Positions 26,501 through 41,500 of a stretch of DNA of 64,000 nt are shown here, one piece after another (within the stretch, counting starts at the first letter, position 1; each line of letters starts with the position of its first letter). The notes under the pieces are model-generated. The model saw nothing but the letters and a program-made list of their open reading frames with translations. It had not been told where the DNA came from and made no database searches. The position numbers and the translations under genes were made by a program. Source of the stretch: Puffinus mauretanicus (Eukaryota; Chordata; Aves; Procellariiformes; Procellariidae); assembly GCA_023333565.1 (NCBI GenBank), contig JAJKFH010001167.1, forward strand, positions 1 to 64,000. The letters are read 5' to 3'.

Positions 26501-29500
26501 AGATGGAGGGGACACTGGAAGACAGCAACCGGAGCATAAGCCGGCAGTGTGCCCTGGCAGGAAAGGGAGTCAAAAGGACCAACAACAAGGGCTTTATAAG
26601 CAGTAGTGCAGCCAGTAGGTTGAGGGAAATGACTGTTGCCTTCTGCTCAGTGCTTTGTTAAAAGCATTTAAATACTGCATCCAATTTTTGCCCCTCTTCT
26701 CCTCCCCTAATACAAAAAAAAAGGTAGATGAAAAGGGGCAAGTTTAGCAGCAGACCATCAAGATGGTCAAGGCCTGGAGCACTTCTTGAGAGGAGGCCAA
26801 GTGAGCTGGACTTACTCAGCCTAGAGGGGGATGCCTGCTGGGGTGCAGGATCCAACAGCAGCCCCCCAGCAACTGTGAGGAGGTTATCAAGAAAGCAGAG
26901 CCAGTGTGTTCACATTAGTGGATTGCAGGAGGGTGAGAGATAGTGGGTATACATTGAAACACGATGGTGGGAGCAGTTCAGACTGAATATAAGGAGAAAC
27001 CTTTTCTCCAGCAAGAACAACCCAGCAGTGGAGCAGAGGACCAGTGAAGCAGTGCAACCTCTGACCTTGGAGGTTTTCAAGACCTGACTGGATAAAGCCC
27101 TCAGCAACCTGGTCTGATCACATAGCCAACCCAGTTCTGAGCAGGACCCGATGAGGTCCTGTCCAACCTCGATTATTCTATGATGATGTGACCACTATGG
27201 AAGCAGGTGCAGACTGTGGCCCCCTGTATTTTGTGGATCCTGTGAGGTAGGATTTCTTCAGTCTGCTTCTTCCCAGACTGAGAATTATGACAAGTTACCA
27301 CTTGATGTCTGCACTCCTGTGGAGCACCACATGCACAGCAGCAATCTGTTGAAACAAGCTGTGACTTGGTCTAACTTTTAACTGACAATTGTTAGATAGA
27401 CTTCAGGTATGTGTGAGTGATACTGATACAGAAGTAATATCACAAGGCAGGGAATTCAGAATTAAAGCCTCAGTGTGCCCTTCACATCAGATTGCAAAAA
27501 CTAAGCGAAAATCTGGTTGTCTGTGGGAATAATTTGCTTGAAAAAGAATTGTACAATTTCCTGTATATTTTGAAAGTTTTATAATATATATTGCTATATT
27601 CACAGGTAAGTTTCCCCAGCACTGCTTAATATTACGTATCCAGCAGTAGCAGTCAGTCAAAATCAGCAATTCCGGTAAAAAGCTATAACCATTATTTAAG
27701 CAAAACTCATTACAAAAGTCTTTTTTTAAGATTACAGCAGGTTGTCTCTGCCAGACTTTCAGGAGCAGATCAGACTGGTAAGAATGGAAGACTGGAGGAC
27801 TGTAATTCTTGAAAAATGTAAGTTTTAGGAGAAAGTAATACAGGAGGAGCCAAATATCACTGAAAGTGCTGGAAATAAAAGAGACTAGTTAGTACTTAGG
27901 GTGTATCATCGTTTCTGTGGCTAACAGATTTTTTTGTTGCTGTTGTTGTTTTGGGATAGCAATTCAACATGATTTGGAGTTTTGTTCGGTTGAGTTTTGA
28001 GGTTTTTCTCCCAGCAAGAGAATTCCTTATCAGACAAAAGGATAATCTTCTCTGTAGGAAAGCATAATTGCATTCAGGAGTCAGAGATAATCCTCCAAAT
28101 TAATCTTTGATGGGAGCCACATAACATTTGAGAAAATAAACAGGCTAGGAAAATAATATACTTCTGACAAATCTTGTATTTACCCATAATAAAAATGTTT
28201 GATTATAACCTCCTGTCTGCAATATGAATCTCTGGATAGTCTCAATCCCCTTCTCCTGCCATCCCTCCTCTCTCCCTATTTTATTATGTCAGACTGTAAA
28301 GTGCATTCTTCTCCCCAGGTAATATTGGATAGCCAGGAAACAGTCATAGATCTGCTTTCATAGCAGTTAGTCTTTGGGAGTTTATAGACTTGCTCCCTGT
28401 GTGGGCATGGGAAAGGTTCCATACTCCTTGGTGAAAAAAATGCCAATATCAAGTAAAGCTGGAAAAGTAAGGGGTTTATTTTTCTATTTTGACAATGCAG
28501 TGCAATTACATCTTCTTTTCTGAAAATCCATGCCAGCCTAGAATCATAGAATCATTAAGGTTGGAAAAGACCTCTAAGATCATCGAGTCCAACCGTCAAC
28601 CCAACACCACCATGCCCACTAAACCATGTCCCTAAGCGCCTCATCTACACGTCTTTTAAATACTTCCAGGGATGGTGACTTAACCACTTCCCTGGGCAGC
28701 CTGTTCCAAGGCCTGACCACTCCTTCAGTAAAGAAATTTCTCCTGATGGCCAGCCTAAACCTCCCTTGGTGCAACTTGAGGCCATTTCCTCTCGTCCTAT
28801 CGCTTGTTACTTGGGAGAAGAGACCAATACCCACCTCGCTACAACCTCCTTTCAGGTAGTTGTAGAGCACGATGAGGTCTCCCCTCAGCCTCCTCTTCTC
28901 CAGACTAAACAACCCCAGTTCCCTCAGCCGCTCCTCATAAGACTTGTGCTCCAGGCCCTTCACCAGCTTCGTTGCCCTCCTCTGGACAAGCTCCAGCACC
29001 TCCATGTCCTTCTTGTAGTGAGGGGCCCAAAACTGAACACAGTATTCGAGGTGCGGCCTCACCAGTGCCGAGTACAGGGGCACGATCACCTCCCTGCTCC
29101 TGCTGGCCACACTATTTCTGACGCAGGCCAGGATGCCATTGGCCTTCTTGGCCACCTGGGCACACTGCCGGCTCGTGTTCAGCCGGCTGTCAGTCAGCAC
29201 CACCAGGTCCTTTTGCTCTGGGCAGCTTTCCAGCCACTCTTCCCCAAGCCTGTAGCGTTGCCTGGGGTTGTTGTGGCCGGAGTGCAGGACCCGGCACTTG
29301 GCCTTGTTGAACCTCATACAGTTGGCCTCAGCCTCTCTTTGTTTTTCAAATCTTTTCCCTCTTTTGGGGTCCCCAACATCATACAGGTTCATTTTGAGCC
29401 ATGGGAAGACTAATTATCCTATTCTAATGAGGGCCAGCAGTGGTATTGAAGCTCCTCTGCAGTTCTTTAACTAATGGGATACATTTATACTCCTTTCTCT

Positions 29501-32500
29501 TTTTTTTTCCCCCTTGGTGGTGTTCCCTTCCTCCCAACCCCCCCCGCCACCTCCCCACTTTGTTTTAACAGCTGCTTTGGAAGCTTTGGCAGTCATGCAA
29601 AATAATAAGGGAAATAAAAATTGGAGGCATTTTTTCCCCACTTAGTAAAAATTGTTAAGTTGAATAGCTGATAGCATAAAACATTGCTGGGGAAACTCAT
29701 CCTCCAGTGCAATAATGCATAGTCTGACTATGAAACGTACTTTTGGACACAGCACAGAAATGCCAAAAACATATTTGACTTTTTCAGATTCTGTACCTGT
29801 CGAAATAACTTACTTAATTCATTCAAATTATAAATTACAAGATTTCTACTTCTGAAAATGACTCTTAAGTGTTCTGTGCTTTCATCTGTTCTTCAGCTCT
29901 TGCCTATGGAGAAAGATGTATGCATTTTACACTATATGTACAAGCTATGGCACATGCATTCATGATTCAGCTTGAAGTGAAACTGCTGTTGAGTCTTTTC
30001 CATGTCTGCAAATGGCTCTAATGCTCTCGGTCTCATAAGAAAATGCTTTGGAACATTATTTCATCATAATGTTAATGTAAATGTTAATTTCATTAGACTG
30101 TAATTTGATGTTATAATAGATGTGTGACAAAAGTATTTGTATTTGGAAAAATTATCAAAAACTCAGTGAAAGCATAGGTAAATGCAACTTAATATCTTAT
30201 TTTTTTCTTTCCTCCACACTGTCAGCACTTGGTTAGAGGCAAAACAGCATGATTGCATTACTTTTCTGCCCAGGGTTGTATTGCCTTAAGAGGTTTGCAT
30301 TGAATGGCAATAAAGGAAAGGAATGAGGCAGTTTTCTCTCCATATTCAACAATTTGTCCTTAAATCTGAAATGAAAGTATAGAAATACCCTGTAGCAAGC
30401 ATCTTAATAGACCATGTCTTATGACTAAACTATATTGGATTTTTTTCTGAATTAAAATAATAATAATAGTAAAAAAATAAAGTCAGACCTATTATAAGTG
30501 ATGGAAAAGGACCAGAACATTTCAATTTATATCCAGACACTCAGCAGTTTCTCAAAATAAAATCTGGCCATAATTCAATGAAATGTTTGTGTAAAATTTT
30601 AGATTGGAGGATTGGTTTAGTATTCTGATTGTCTTGATGAATTGGAAAATGCCTGAAATAATAGACAATGGTATAATAGGTAATAGAATAAATACCAGTC
30701 CAGAGCATTATATCCAAGAAGGAAATGTTAAATAGATTAACCGAGTATAAGTGATTAGACTTCAGGAGCTTAAAGAAGACCTCGGTTTTATATACTTTTG
30801 CATAAATATTGGTGGGGTTTGGTTTTTGGGTTTTTTTTTTTATATATATATATATACTAATATATAAGCTGAGTCAACAGCACAGATTCTTGTAAAAAGC
30901 AAATGTAATTGTGGATTTATTAACCAGGGAATAAAATTACTTAATTTGCACTACTGAAGGCTTTGCTGGGAAAAAGATTTTGATACTTCTTTTAATGAGC
31001 AGACAAGCTGTGAAAAGTTCAGAGGATGGTAGTAAGAATAATAAAGGCATTAGAACCTATGAGGAAGGAATGAAGAAATCATATTTGTCTGATGCTATAA
31101 ACACGTCTATTATGAATTTTAAGTTTGTGTGTGTTGTTGGTGGTTTTTTGATCCACCTATTTTGCTCATACATCCTTCTAGAGATATTGAGTCTTTTCCA
31201 TTGCAAAAGCAAGCAAGCAAGAATTGGGATGAAGGTTAGGAGACCTTGAGTGCTTAACTGTCATTATATGGGTTACTAAGAAAGGCAGTGAAATCTGTCA
31301 CTGGTGGTCCTGATTGGAATAAATAAATGTCTAGTTCAGCTCCCTGCTTTCAGGCTAACTTTAAAGGACATCTGAATCTGGTTTTTAGCCTTATCCTCAT
31401 GACTAAGCAAACACACAAGCTGAAGTACCTGAAGAGAATGCAGGTCTGGTTAACTGAGGACTGGCTAATATGTAACGACTCTTTCTTCTACATTCACTTT
31501 GCACTTAATACTCTTTCTTTCTTGGCAGCATCTCTTTTCCAACCTCACAATTTCTAACCAGCTCAAACACATAAGTGAATGTGATTTTTTTTTTATAAAT
31601 ACAGAAAATACCTGTTTTTCAGGACTTAATATGGATTTCTGTGTGAACGCTATTATATTATATTGCGTTACCAGTGAAATTTTTACCTAGCAAAGATTAC
31701 AAGATGTTGTAACTTCAATTATACAGCTGTTTGTTATTGGTGTTTGGTTTTCATCTCAATGTCTTTTTGAAAATGTACACAATAATCGTAAGGTTTATAT
31801 ATGCCCAGCAAGAAATAAGTTTAAACCTTTCAACAGGAGTTTTAAGTCTGTTTCTTATTGGGAAGTATCTATAATCTCGTTATCCTCCTAGTGTTTTTTT
31901 AAGCTCTTACTTTTTAAGAAACAGAAGTTTCTGTGGTAACATATGTGACAGGATATAGCGAAAGAGACAGCTGAAGCATTTTAAACATTCAAGTGAAAAA
32001 TGAGCTTACTCACTTAGCGTAGATAAAGTACAAGCAGTATTTGTACCTGCATAGTTAAGAAGATAAATGTTTTTTGTACAAATACACCTTCCTTAAGTTA
32101 TTGTTTTTGTGAGATTTGAATTGAATAATGGATTCTACTGTCCTTAGGATATATTAAGACATAACGCTTTGCTGAACTTCCTTTACTCCTGCAGATACTG
32201 AGAATTTTGTGAGGGAGAGATGAGGAAAATCTGACTTATTTATCAGGCAGCTTGATGATCTCCTCTGCCCTCCTCTCCCCAGTTAGTTTTAAACTGGGAG
32301 AGAATTTGTATTTCAGGTGAAGGTTTTAGATGCCTAATTTTTATTTCAGTTAAATTAAAAATGTATTGAGAATGTAAAGATGCTGTTACAAAATAGGTCG
32401 GTAAGAGTTTTATGACAAACTAGATATTGGGCCACATTCTGTCTTAGTAATTCAACCTAAAGATAAAATCAAAATGTTAATGAAAACCAGAGGAGAAGAA

Positions 32501-35500
32501 AACAAAACTTTTGAAAAGGGAAAATATTAATGTCTGTTCGATATGTAGTAGACTTAAGAGTACTCCATCTTAGACAGGTAAGACGAATTGACCTAACAAG
32601 CCTATCATTTTGTAAAAGTCTGTATCTTTTACATGTTCTTGTCCTTATCCTAGGATGCTTTTTGAGTAATGAGCTAAAAGTAGGAATGGAAAAGAGAGTA
32701 TAAGAAAGTATGAGTAAGGGCAGGGGGGGATGCTTTCTTTTCTATTTGAAGTATATTTGCAAATAATGTTGTGGGATTCTGGTGGGCTTTTTCTTAATAA
32801 ATTCAGTTAACCCATTACTCAGTCAACATGCTATTGATGATTTATCAGTTGATTATAAAATGAGGCCGCTGTTGAAAGGCATACGTGTGCTATGTTTTGA
32901 CTCTTGGCAGGAAGAAGAATGGCTAATGTTAAATGCCAATGAGTTTCTGAATAATAAAACTTATTTTCATGCTTTATCACTTTCATTGATCAAAAGAGAA
33001 CTGACACATGCTTCTGCATAGGCTGCTTTCTATAGAGTCCTTCCTGTGCCTAATAAAACTTTGTGTGATGACATTCTTTCCATCTACAGGTTTGCCAACT
33101 TATCTGTGTTAGTAAAAGATCAGCCACCTCCATGATGATGCCTGAAAATTTTAATTTTTGCTAATGTCTTAGACACTGAGTAATTTTCAGCAGGGTTCTG
33201 CAAGTCCCTAACCTTTTCCTCTCTAAAGTTTTCACTGAGAATTAGTCAAAAGAATTTTTTTTAAGTTCTATTACAATGAAAACAATTGTTCGCTTTCTTC
33301 CGTATGAAGTAAAATGTAAGCAAGCTTTCTCTTTCCTGACTACTACCATCCTTTTCTGTTTGGGGTGGGAAATAGCTAGATTTGTTTTCTATTGACAAGA
33401 TATTAGTAGCGCTTACGGCATCTCTAATGCATTTGTCTTGAAGCATTGGAAAAATTGTTTTGCCCCTTAGGTGATCTGGGCTTAATTCAGGAAATAAATG
33501 CTCCCTGGTAACAATTCTATATCCTTATTAGTTTGCGTGCATCAAACGGAACAGAACAAGATGAATGATATCTGTACTAAGGAAGATTAGAACAATCTAT
33601 CTCACAGGAAAAAAGCCAGTTTGGTTGGTATTAGCTGGGAGATTGTATACTCTGGGTGATCACTGTAAAGAAACCAATGCAGTGGTTTACAAAGAGCAGA
33701 TTTTAATAGCTATTTCTAACATGCAAGCACTACCAGCAAAAGATGCAAAACAGACTGATTGCTCCACCAGTAATGAGACAAACATTAATTAAATCCATTT
33801 AGTGGAATCAGTTCTACCAGTCTTTTTGCTGGGGAATATCTGTGACTAGTACATATCATTGTGAATGCAGCTTGCTTAGGTAAAACGTTTGTCTTGCTTG
33901 GAGGTGCACCTGCAGCTAACCTTTACACGTTAGTTAGGTGTAGTTTGTTGGGGTCATTTAACTGACTTCAAAGGAAAAATGCCTTCTGAAGCTGCCTCCT
34001 TTAACACTATGAATTTTCCATAGTTTCTTCCTTCTTAGTAGAGCAAACCTACTGTTTTAGTCTTCTGCTGTTAAGTCCAGTGAAGTTGAATCCGGCCATT
34101 TACTTGTTTTTTTAATGAAATACTATTTCTTGAATGCTAAGTTTAAAAAAAAAAGCCGGGGGGGAGGCAGGGGAGGAGCCCTGTATTAAGCAGAACTCAC
34201 AAGAACCCGGGAGGTACAATGGATAAGTAAAGAGATCTTATACCTATTTTAATTCATAACAAAAATGGTGTAAGGAGAGTAGCAGTAATTTTGCAAGTCA
34301 GAATCTGAAATGGATAGAAAGAAACATCATATTTGCAGGTTTTGTTGGTATTATAACACCCTTTCATACCGCAGTATCATTTTACAGCCATTTCTTCTCG
34401 TTTTCATTTTTGATTCAATGCTCTGAGTCTTTATTTCTTTTTTAAAAAACAGGTTTATGAGGTGCACAAGGAGCGTACCTAGAGGCATTATTGGGGGATG
34501 GAAATAACAAATTGAATAGTTCTTACTTATTCAGTTATTAGTCAAATTTCAAAATTACTTGATATTGTAATGATAACTTTTTGTCTTATACTGCTTGATC
34601 TATTTTACTATTCCTACAGCATGGATACCTGTTTTTTACATAACTGGCTATCTAATTACTTTGGTTTGTCTTTATAGAGCTTGTATAAAAGTCCTGAGAA
34701 TTCTAAACACTGATAACAGTACCTTAAAATTTTGCTTACTCTGTAGATAAGATTATTAAATGCAGATGGGGGACACCCTTCTTTACTGTTGCATGTTCGT
34801 TGCTCAACAGCCACACAACAGAAGCATGGAAATGCTAGGTTACTGCCAAGAAATCTTACTTTCATACCACAGTCGATTGGATTGAGCCTCTCCTTTGCAC
34901 AGCTTAAAACATCAAATGGGTTTAGGTGCTTTTGATGTTATTTTCCTTTTATATGGCATGTAATGCCAGTAACTTATGACAACAACAGGAATATAAAGGA
35001 TTTTTTTTCAGTGCAGTTTACATTCTGGCTTGTGGCTAATATTGTGAGACCGCTTTTTTTTTATGATAGCTCTTAGCTTGTAAATATTTTGTAATGTGTC
35101 TTTGCACTTGGAAGCTTTAAAAATTGAGTTTTCTTTTTAGGGAGTGTAGTTTCTTGCAGTGGTAATAATTTTAATTGCTCTGTGTACTTGATTTGAAAAA
35201 TATTTGCAAACAAGCTTTGAAGCGGCAGGATAAAATATCTAAGTCTGATTTATTTTAACTGTTTGATCTAGAGGCCCATTTCCTGACACTTCTGTGTGCA
35301 TGCTGGTCATAGAACCAAGCAGACACTGCGTAATTATTACAAGTTATCATCTCTGTATTGCACCCTGGTGGCTTACAATGGAGGTGTAAACATAGGTATC
35401 ACTATTCTATTTTCCATTTATTTTTGCTAAACAACCATTTGCAGCAGTTCTGGTTTTGCACATTGATTAGGAAGGATGACACCTAGGACGAGTCACATAA

Positions 35501-38500
35501 GCCTTTAATCTTTTGTCTGTTTATGAAATGCTGGGTGCATTGCTACTGCAAGGGGTTTGTGCAGTTACTTAGCTATACTACCTGCACACCAACTTTTATA
35601 TGTTTTGTAGGTGATTTGCAGATTTTTGTATGTGTGACTGTCACATTTTTGAAAAATTAAGCCTTATTTTCGTTGTGCCTCTGAGTACTCAGAAGTTAGA
35701 AGTACTAGTTGTTTAAAGAATGCTTTCAAATCTCTGATCACTGAAAAACTGTAAGTGAAAATAACCTTTACTATAGGCAGAGTAGCCGAGGCCTGTAACG
35801 GATGTGCAAGAGATTAGCTTGTGACAAAACTGGAGGTTCTTTTAACATGAGTGTAAGGATATTCCAACAGTTTCTTCATGTTTCTCTTTTCTTAGATTTA
35901 GATAGTGAGTTTCAGAATTTAAGCAGAGACAGTGTGTAGTTATCCAGCTGATAATTCCTTCTAAGGTAGATTAATTCCTTTTCTGTCTGAATATCTGTTT
36001 ACCAGGCTGTCAGCATAATTATGTCTTAATGTCGGTAACATGAAATACAGTTGCCTAAATAGGCTTATTGCCACAACCATGCTCAAGCCAAGTGTTTGTC
36101 CTGCCCGCTATTTCAGAGGGGTTGGGGAAAACAGCGTATCTGCCAGAAGAGCCACTAAAAATACCAGGTTGCAAACAGAGGCTTTATCCAGGGGTCGTTA
36201 CTATGTCTTCCCTTCTCCAGATACATCTTGCCCTGCATGAAATACATAAAAGAAATTGTATTTAATGTATATGGACAGTGAAGAGAGAGCATTTTCCATT
36301 TCTGTTGAGCCTTTGTACACCACCTTGCATCCCACTTGTTTTGCTTTGTGCATCACCTTAATACAAAACCAAAGTAGCATCTGTTCCTTCCTACAGCATC
36401 TGAACATGAAACAGAACTGTTTCTGTCAGAACTGTTTATTTTTTTGCAAGTTGTCAAAGTTGATTAAATTATTTCAGATTATAATTTTCTCATTGGACTT
36501 TAATCAATGAAATGATGGTATAATTGCTCTTTTCTATGGTTTGACATCATTGTGATAGTCTGAAGAATAATCAATAGAAATGATAAGGATGGTTACCACT
36601 GACTAGTTTATTACCATTATCAGTTTCACAGTAACTGACCTTTTCCCTCTCCGCTTCACTGCTCTTTATCTGTCATGTTTCATTTTGTCAGATCGTTTTC
36701 TTTTTACTATAACAGTTGGTATGTGGCAGACCTCAAATGCTAATTAGGCGTTAAAGTTTCTCACACAGTGTTGAGAAACTACTAGTTGTATTTAAAGAAA
36801 GATGAGAAAGTTATTTCTAATTGGATCTTCCTGAGAGTGTTATAAAATATAAAATGTTACTTGCTACTATTACCCATTTTACTTTGAAATACTAAACCTA
36901 AATTTTAAAATTACGTGATCAATATTTATTACCAGTAAAGAAGTTGCTACTGTCGTTTAAGAAAATCTGTTCATTATGAAATTAAACTCGCAGAAATTTA
37001 TGTAGGTTTTTTTAGATTATGATAATAACTGTACTTGTATATGTGTCTTTAAAACATGATCTGATTGTTGTAGGACGCGATTTCTTAACAGTGATAGAAA
37101 AGCATGTTTGGATGTGTACCCATGCATCCATATCACAGCTTCAGCTCTCTTGTGCTGTGCGCAGCAACCTGGCTGGGAAAACTACAGCATCTCCCTTCCT
37201 CCCATGGTAAATCTGCACCTGTGACCCTTTGCCTATAGTTTTTATGCAAGCATAGTCGTGTAAATAGTCCCTATTGAAGTTTTTATGGCTATATAGATGT
37301 GAGGCTTATGTATTTAAAATGAAATAGAATTTATTCCCTAAGACATGGCACTTGGATGGTGAACTGTTGTTCACCTGGTGGGTATGATGTGCACCTGTGG
37401 CTTGTTTCCTCAATAATCAACTTCTTCCATCAGTGAGATTATTCAAAATAAGCTACAGCACACCTCTGCTAAGTTTGAATGATAGACTTTTTTTTATCTT
37501 ACCACCTATAAAGTTCTATGTGTAAAGTTATGGTTTGCAGTAAAATGAATACCTACTGTTCTTAATTCTTGCTCCTGTTCTGCCACAATGGGAAAAGAGG
37601 TAATCTTAAACGTCATTGCAAAATAAGCCTTAAGGGAGTAGGATTTGGCCTTTGTCATAAAATCTGCATGTTAATAGGTGAAAAGTCTTCTCCACCCTTT
37701 CCCTACCCCAGTGTGGCTGGCATTTTCAATAGAACACATGTGGAGGAAAATAAGACACAATTACTAAGAAATTAACAGCTGAAAATGGGATATTGATTTG
37801 AACCGCAGTCAAACATGATTTGGTTTTCTATCTTTCATCTAATTTGGAACCATCTTTTGTGGTGGACTCCTGAGTCTTTCCCTATATAGAACTGCTTTCA
37901 AATCCTGACTTGCTTAAGGTTAACGTAATCTTAATGTAATAGTTTCGCCTTATGATCTACCAATAGTTGTTTGCCAGTGTAAGGTCAGCGTATCAGGCTA
38001 TCCTGGTCGTTCAGAACTGTCAGAGCGCAAGATGTTCAATTCAGATTGGCATGTTAAATGGGTAAACATAAGGATATTGCCCCTGATGGGTTTTTTTTTA
38101 ATTTTGAAAGATTGAGGTACATAGGAGTTGATTGAGTGCCCGTGTAGGTGCTTCATTTCGCAGCTTAGGGCATCCAAAATTCATTTAAATGCATATACTC
38201 TTTTAGTGTCAAACATTGCTCATAAACCTATTTAGCTGATCAGATGTCCGGTCTGGACATGTTAAAGCAGTCTTTGATGACACAGGGTAGGTAGGTGCCC
38301 TGCCTTATGTCTGCTCTGTCAGGGTCTGCCAGGGGCCCACGTGTGGAACGTGACGGCAGCATTGGCCCACATCATTCAGCAGCGCAGTGGCTACGGTGCT
38401 CTCTGAAAAGAGCTCAGGCATACTCCAAACTGTTTTTTCTACAATTATTCCAGTGAGTTTAAGTTGTGCAATGAAACAGTACGTTCTGGGACAACTTTGG

Positions 38501-41500
38501 CCATAATTGTTGCTCAGTTTCCCCTTCCCTTTTCCTTAAGAAAAGCTTGAAATTCACTGAAGTCAGTGTGGCATTGCCCTGGAACACTTTGACTAAAATG
38601 AAGATTTTTTTTTTCAGAATAAAGGAGGACAGAAAAAAGGGCATTTCTGATGTTTGGGAGAGGTATTCCTGCATTTGGCATAAGATTGCACAGGTTCAGA
38701 GAGATTTTGGAGCACAATTAGTGATGTTTGTGTGTTGTTATTAGATTTTCTCCATATAACTTATGACGAAATAAAAATTGATTTAAAAACAAACCCCTAC
38801 AGCAGTACTGTAGATTTACTTAGCATCCCTAAAAACATCTCAGTGCTTTTTTGGTGCTACATTGTAAGTTTATGGACAAAATAGATCTTGTATAGTAAAC
38901 CGTTCATTGTAACATCATGCAACTTCAGTAATAGCAAGAATGAAATTATTAAATTAGCTAAATATCATTAGATATACTTTTTACTGCCTTTTCTGCATCA
39001 AGATTCTTCTGAAACCTTTTCTTCTTGGCTATGCCACTTTTCCCCATGTACACATAAAACGCTTATCTTTAAGATTCATCAGTCTAAAGCTTCCTTCCAA
39101 CACATCTTTTTTTAAAGAAATTCATTTAAATACAGTATTGTGTTTCATCTAGGTAAGATTTTACATCCACATTGAAGAAGTTTGCTCAAAGGAAAGGAAT
39201 AATGAGCATTTTTCTATGCATTCCCCCCCACTCCCCCTTATTTTTGGATGGGGTACCATGTAGAAAGTTGAGGGTTGTTTTTTTTAAGTGAAAAAAAAAT
39301 CCTTCTGGTTAGAAAAGAATATGAAAAATTGTTTGATTATGTTATCTGGCTGCTGTTTATAATATACAAAACAAGTTGTTTTCATTTATACTAAGTTATT
39401 TATATAAATTACTTGTAGATATACATGACAGTATCCTTGGGCTTCTGAAATTTGATATGACAGGCTCCGACAGAAAGGTATTTGTTTGACCTTAGTGTCT
39501 GTGACTTAGTAATTATCTTTTTCTTTGGGTTTTAAAGAGCTATCAAAGTATAACTTCTGTGAGGGGTTTTTGTTGGGGTTTTTTTGTTTGTTTCTTTGTT
39601 TTTAAAGAAAGCATGTTAGGATCCTTTAGTTTATTCTTGTAGATTTAAAATTACAGCTTTCTTTTTATTCTGTTTTTCTCTTCTCCATTAAGTTTCCTTT
39701 TTGCAAGACCTATATTCATCAGCGTATCCTTGTCCCACTTCCTCCCCATGTACTTCTTCAAATTGAAGCTCTTTTAGGGTAATACTGTGCATCTTGGAAG
39801 CGTAGGCTCCTTATCTGTGCTGACAGGCAAACAAAGGATCTCTTAATACTTTTCACACGTGTGCAAACTACAGACATAATCAAATTGAAGGGGAAAATAG
39901 AGGTCATTAAATTGATATTACCTATCATTATTTTATCTTGTCACGTCAACCCTCAGCAATTTACCAGGCTTAGGATATCGGGGACTGCAATGGGGCTAAT
40001 TAACAGACAGTGTGCTTGTTTATTTTAGAATTTCCAAGTGTCTCATAGGTGACAAAATCTAACTCTTTTCATATTTTATTAAGTGATTTGTCAGCCATTA
40101 TATAATTACTACTTCTGAAAAAAGCGATCTGAAAATTATGGATATCAGGGAGGTAGAGCCTGTTGATATTTTTTGTGAGAACAACAATTGCAATGTAAGT
40201 CTTGAGGAAAGAGAAACAGATCAAACAGTATTGTGAGACTACAGTGAATGTTGTTTTTCCTACTGTGTACAATTATATGTAATTAGATTTGTCCTTTTTT
40301 TATTATGCTGTCTAAAAAATTAATTCTACCTATCTAGGTACTGAATGAGCTTGTAAATAAGATAGCAAGATCAACATAGTCTGAAGAAATAATTAGTAAC
40401 AATTTAACAGAAATTGTTCTGTTCAGGCTAAATCAATAGTAATGGAGATGAATAAATAGGTGGAAACCTTAAATAATTACAAATCCTTTAAATTATTCTT
40501 GAATTAGAAAGCAGGAGAAAAGAACAGATTTAATTACTTTTGTAGATGCATGAGAAGAGAACTTTCTGAATTCTCTTTGTTCTTTCTTTTCTAGAATACA
40601 CTTTTTTAGGCAGCTGGTATTCTGTTTCCTGTAGCTTGTTGGACTTTTTATGCAACTCAGTTAGCTAGGCTAGAGATACCAACTCAGGTACTCTGTTTTT
40701 TCCCAAAAAATGCATTACAAATATTAATGGGAAGAAGCAGATTAACTAACTTCTGTACTCTGGTTTCAGGCTGCTTATTTTTGGCACAATTCTGATTTTT
40801 TGCATCACTCTAAGGAGGAAAGACCATTGTTCTTTTTGGTGCTCTGTACAATAGAGAGGAACTTTTAAGAAATACTAGATTTACCTTTATTTAATGGAAA
40901 TGTACAACTATGTTTAGATGGGGCATGTAATTTAAAAAAAAAAAAAAATCTAATAGTCTGCTTTTTTATTCTTATGCACCATAGAAAGTTCTTTGATATA
41001 TGACTATACTGTGTAGATTGTTCTTTTTGCATTTTTTTTTTAATTTTAATTACAGAAGTATTTTCTCATGGACTTTTGATATGTATTCCAGTATCTTTTA
41101 AAAGATCTGATATCTTCACAGTGTTTTTTCTATATTTGTAAACAATGGTGTTTCAAAAGAGTTATTAGCTTTATGATGCATCACAAAGAAGAGAAATCCT
41201 CAAAGGGCAAAGAGGTATCAAGAGTGACTCTAAAGATACTGTCAGATAAATTAAAATCAAGCAGAATAAATTGGAAAGCAACTAGATGGTACCCTTTGGA
41301 TCACCATCGAAATGCAAAGGTCAGAGAACTTTAACCTAGGGAGTGCTGCTCGGATTTGGGGAGCTCTCAAATACCTAACACTGGTATTTTGGTTTTCTTG
41401 ACCTTGAGAAGCAGCATTAGAAAGATTTTGCATTAAGGCATTTGCTAATTGACCTAAATGCTTTCTTGGTATAAACTATTCTGAGTTACTACTGAAGACG

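Noticed and set aside
28766..29413. 215-codon plus-strand frame
   Set aside because: Antisense shadow of the CR1 reverse transcriptase frame.
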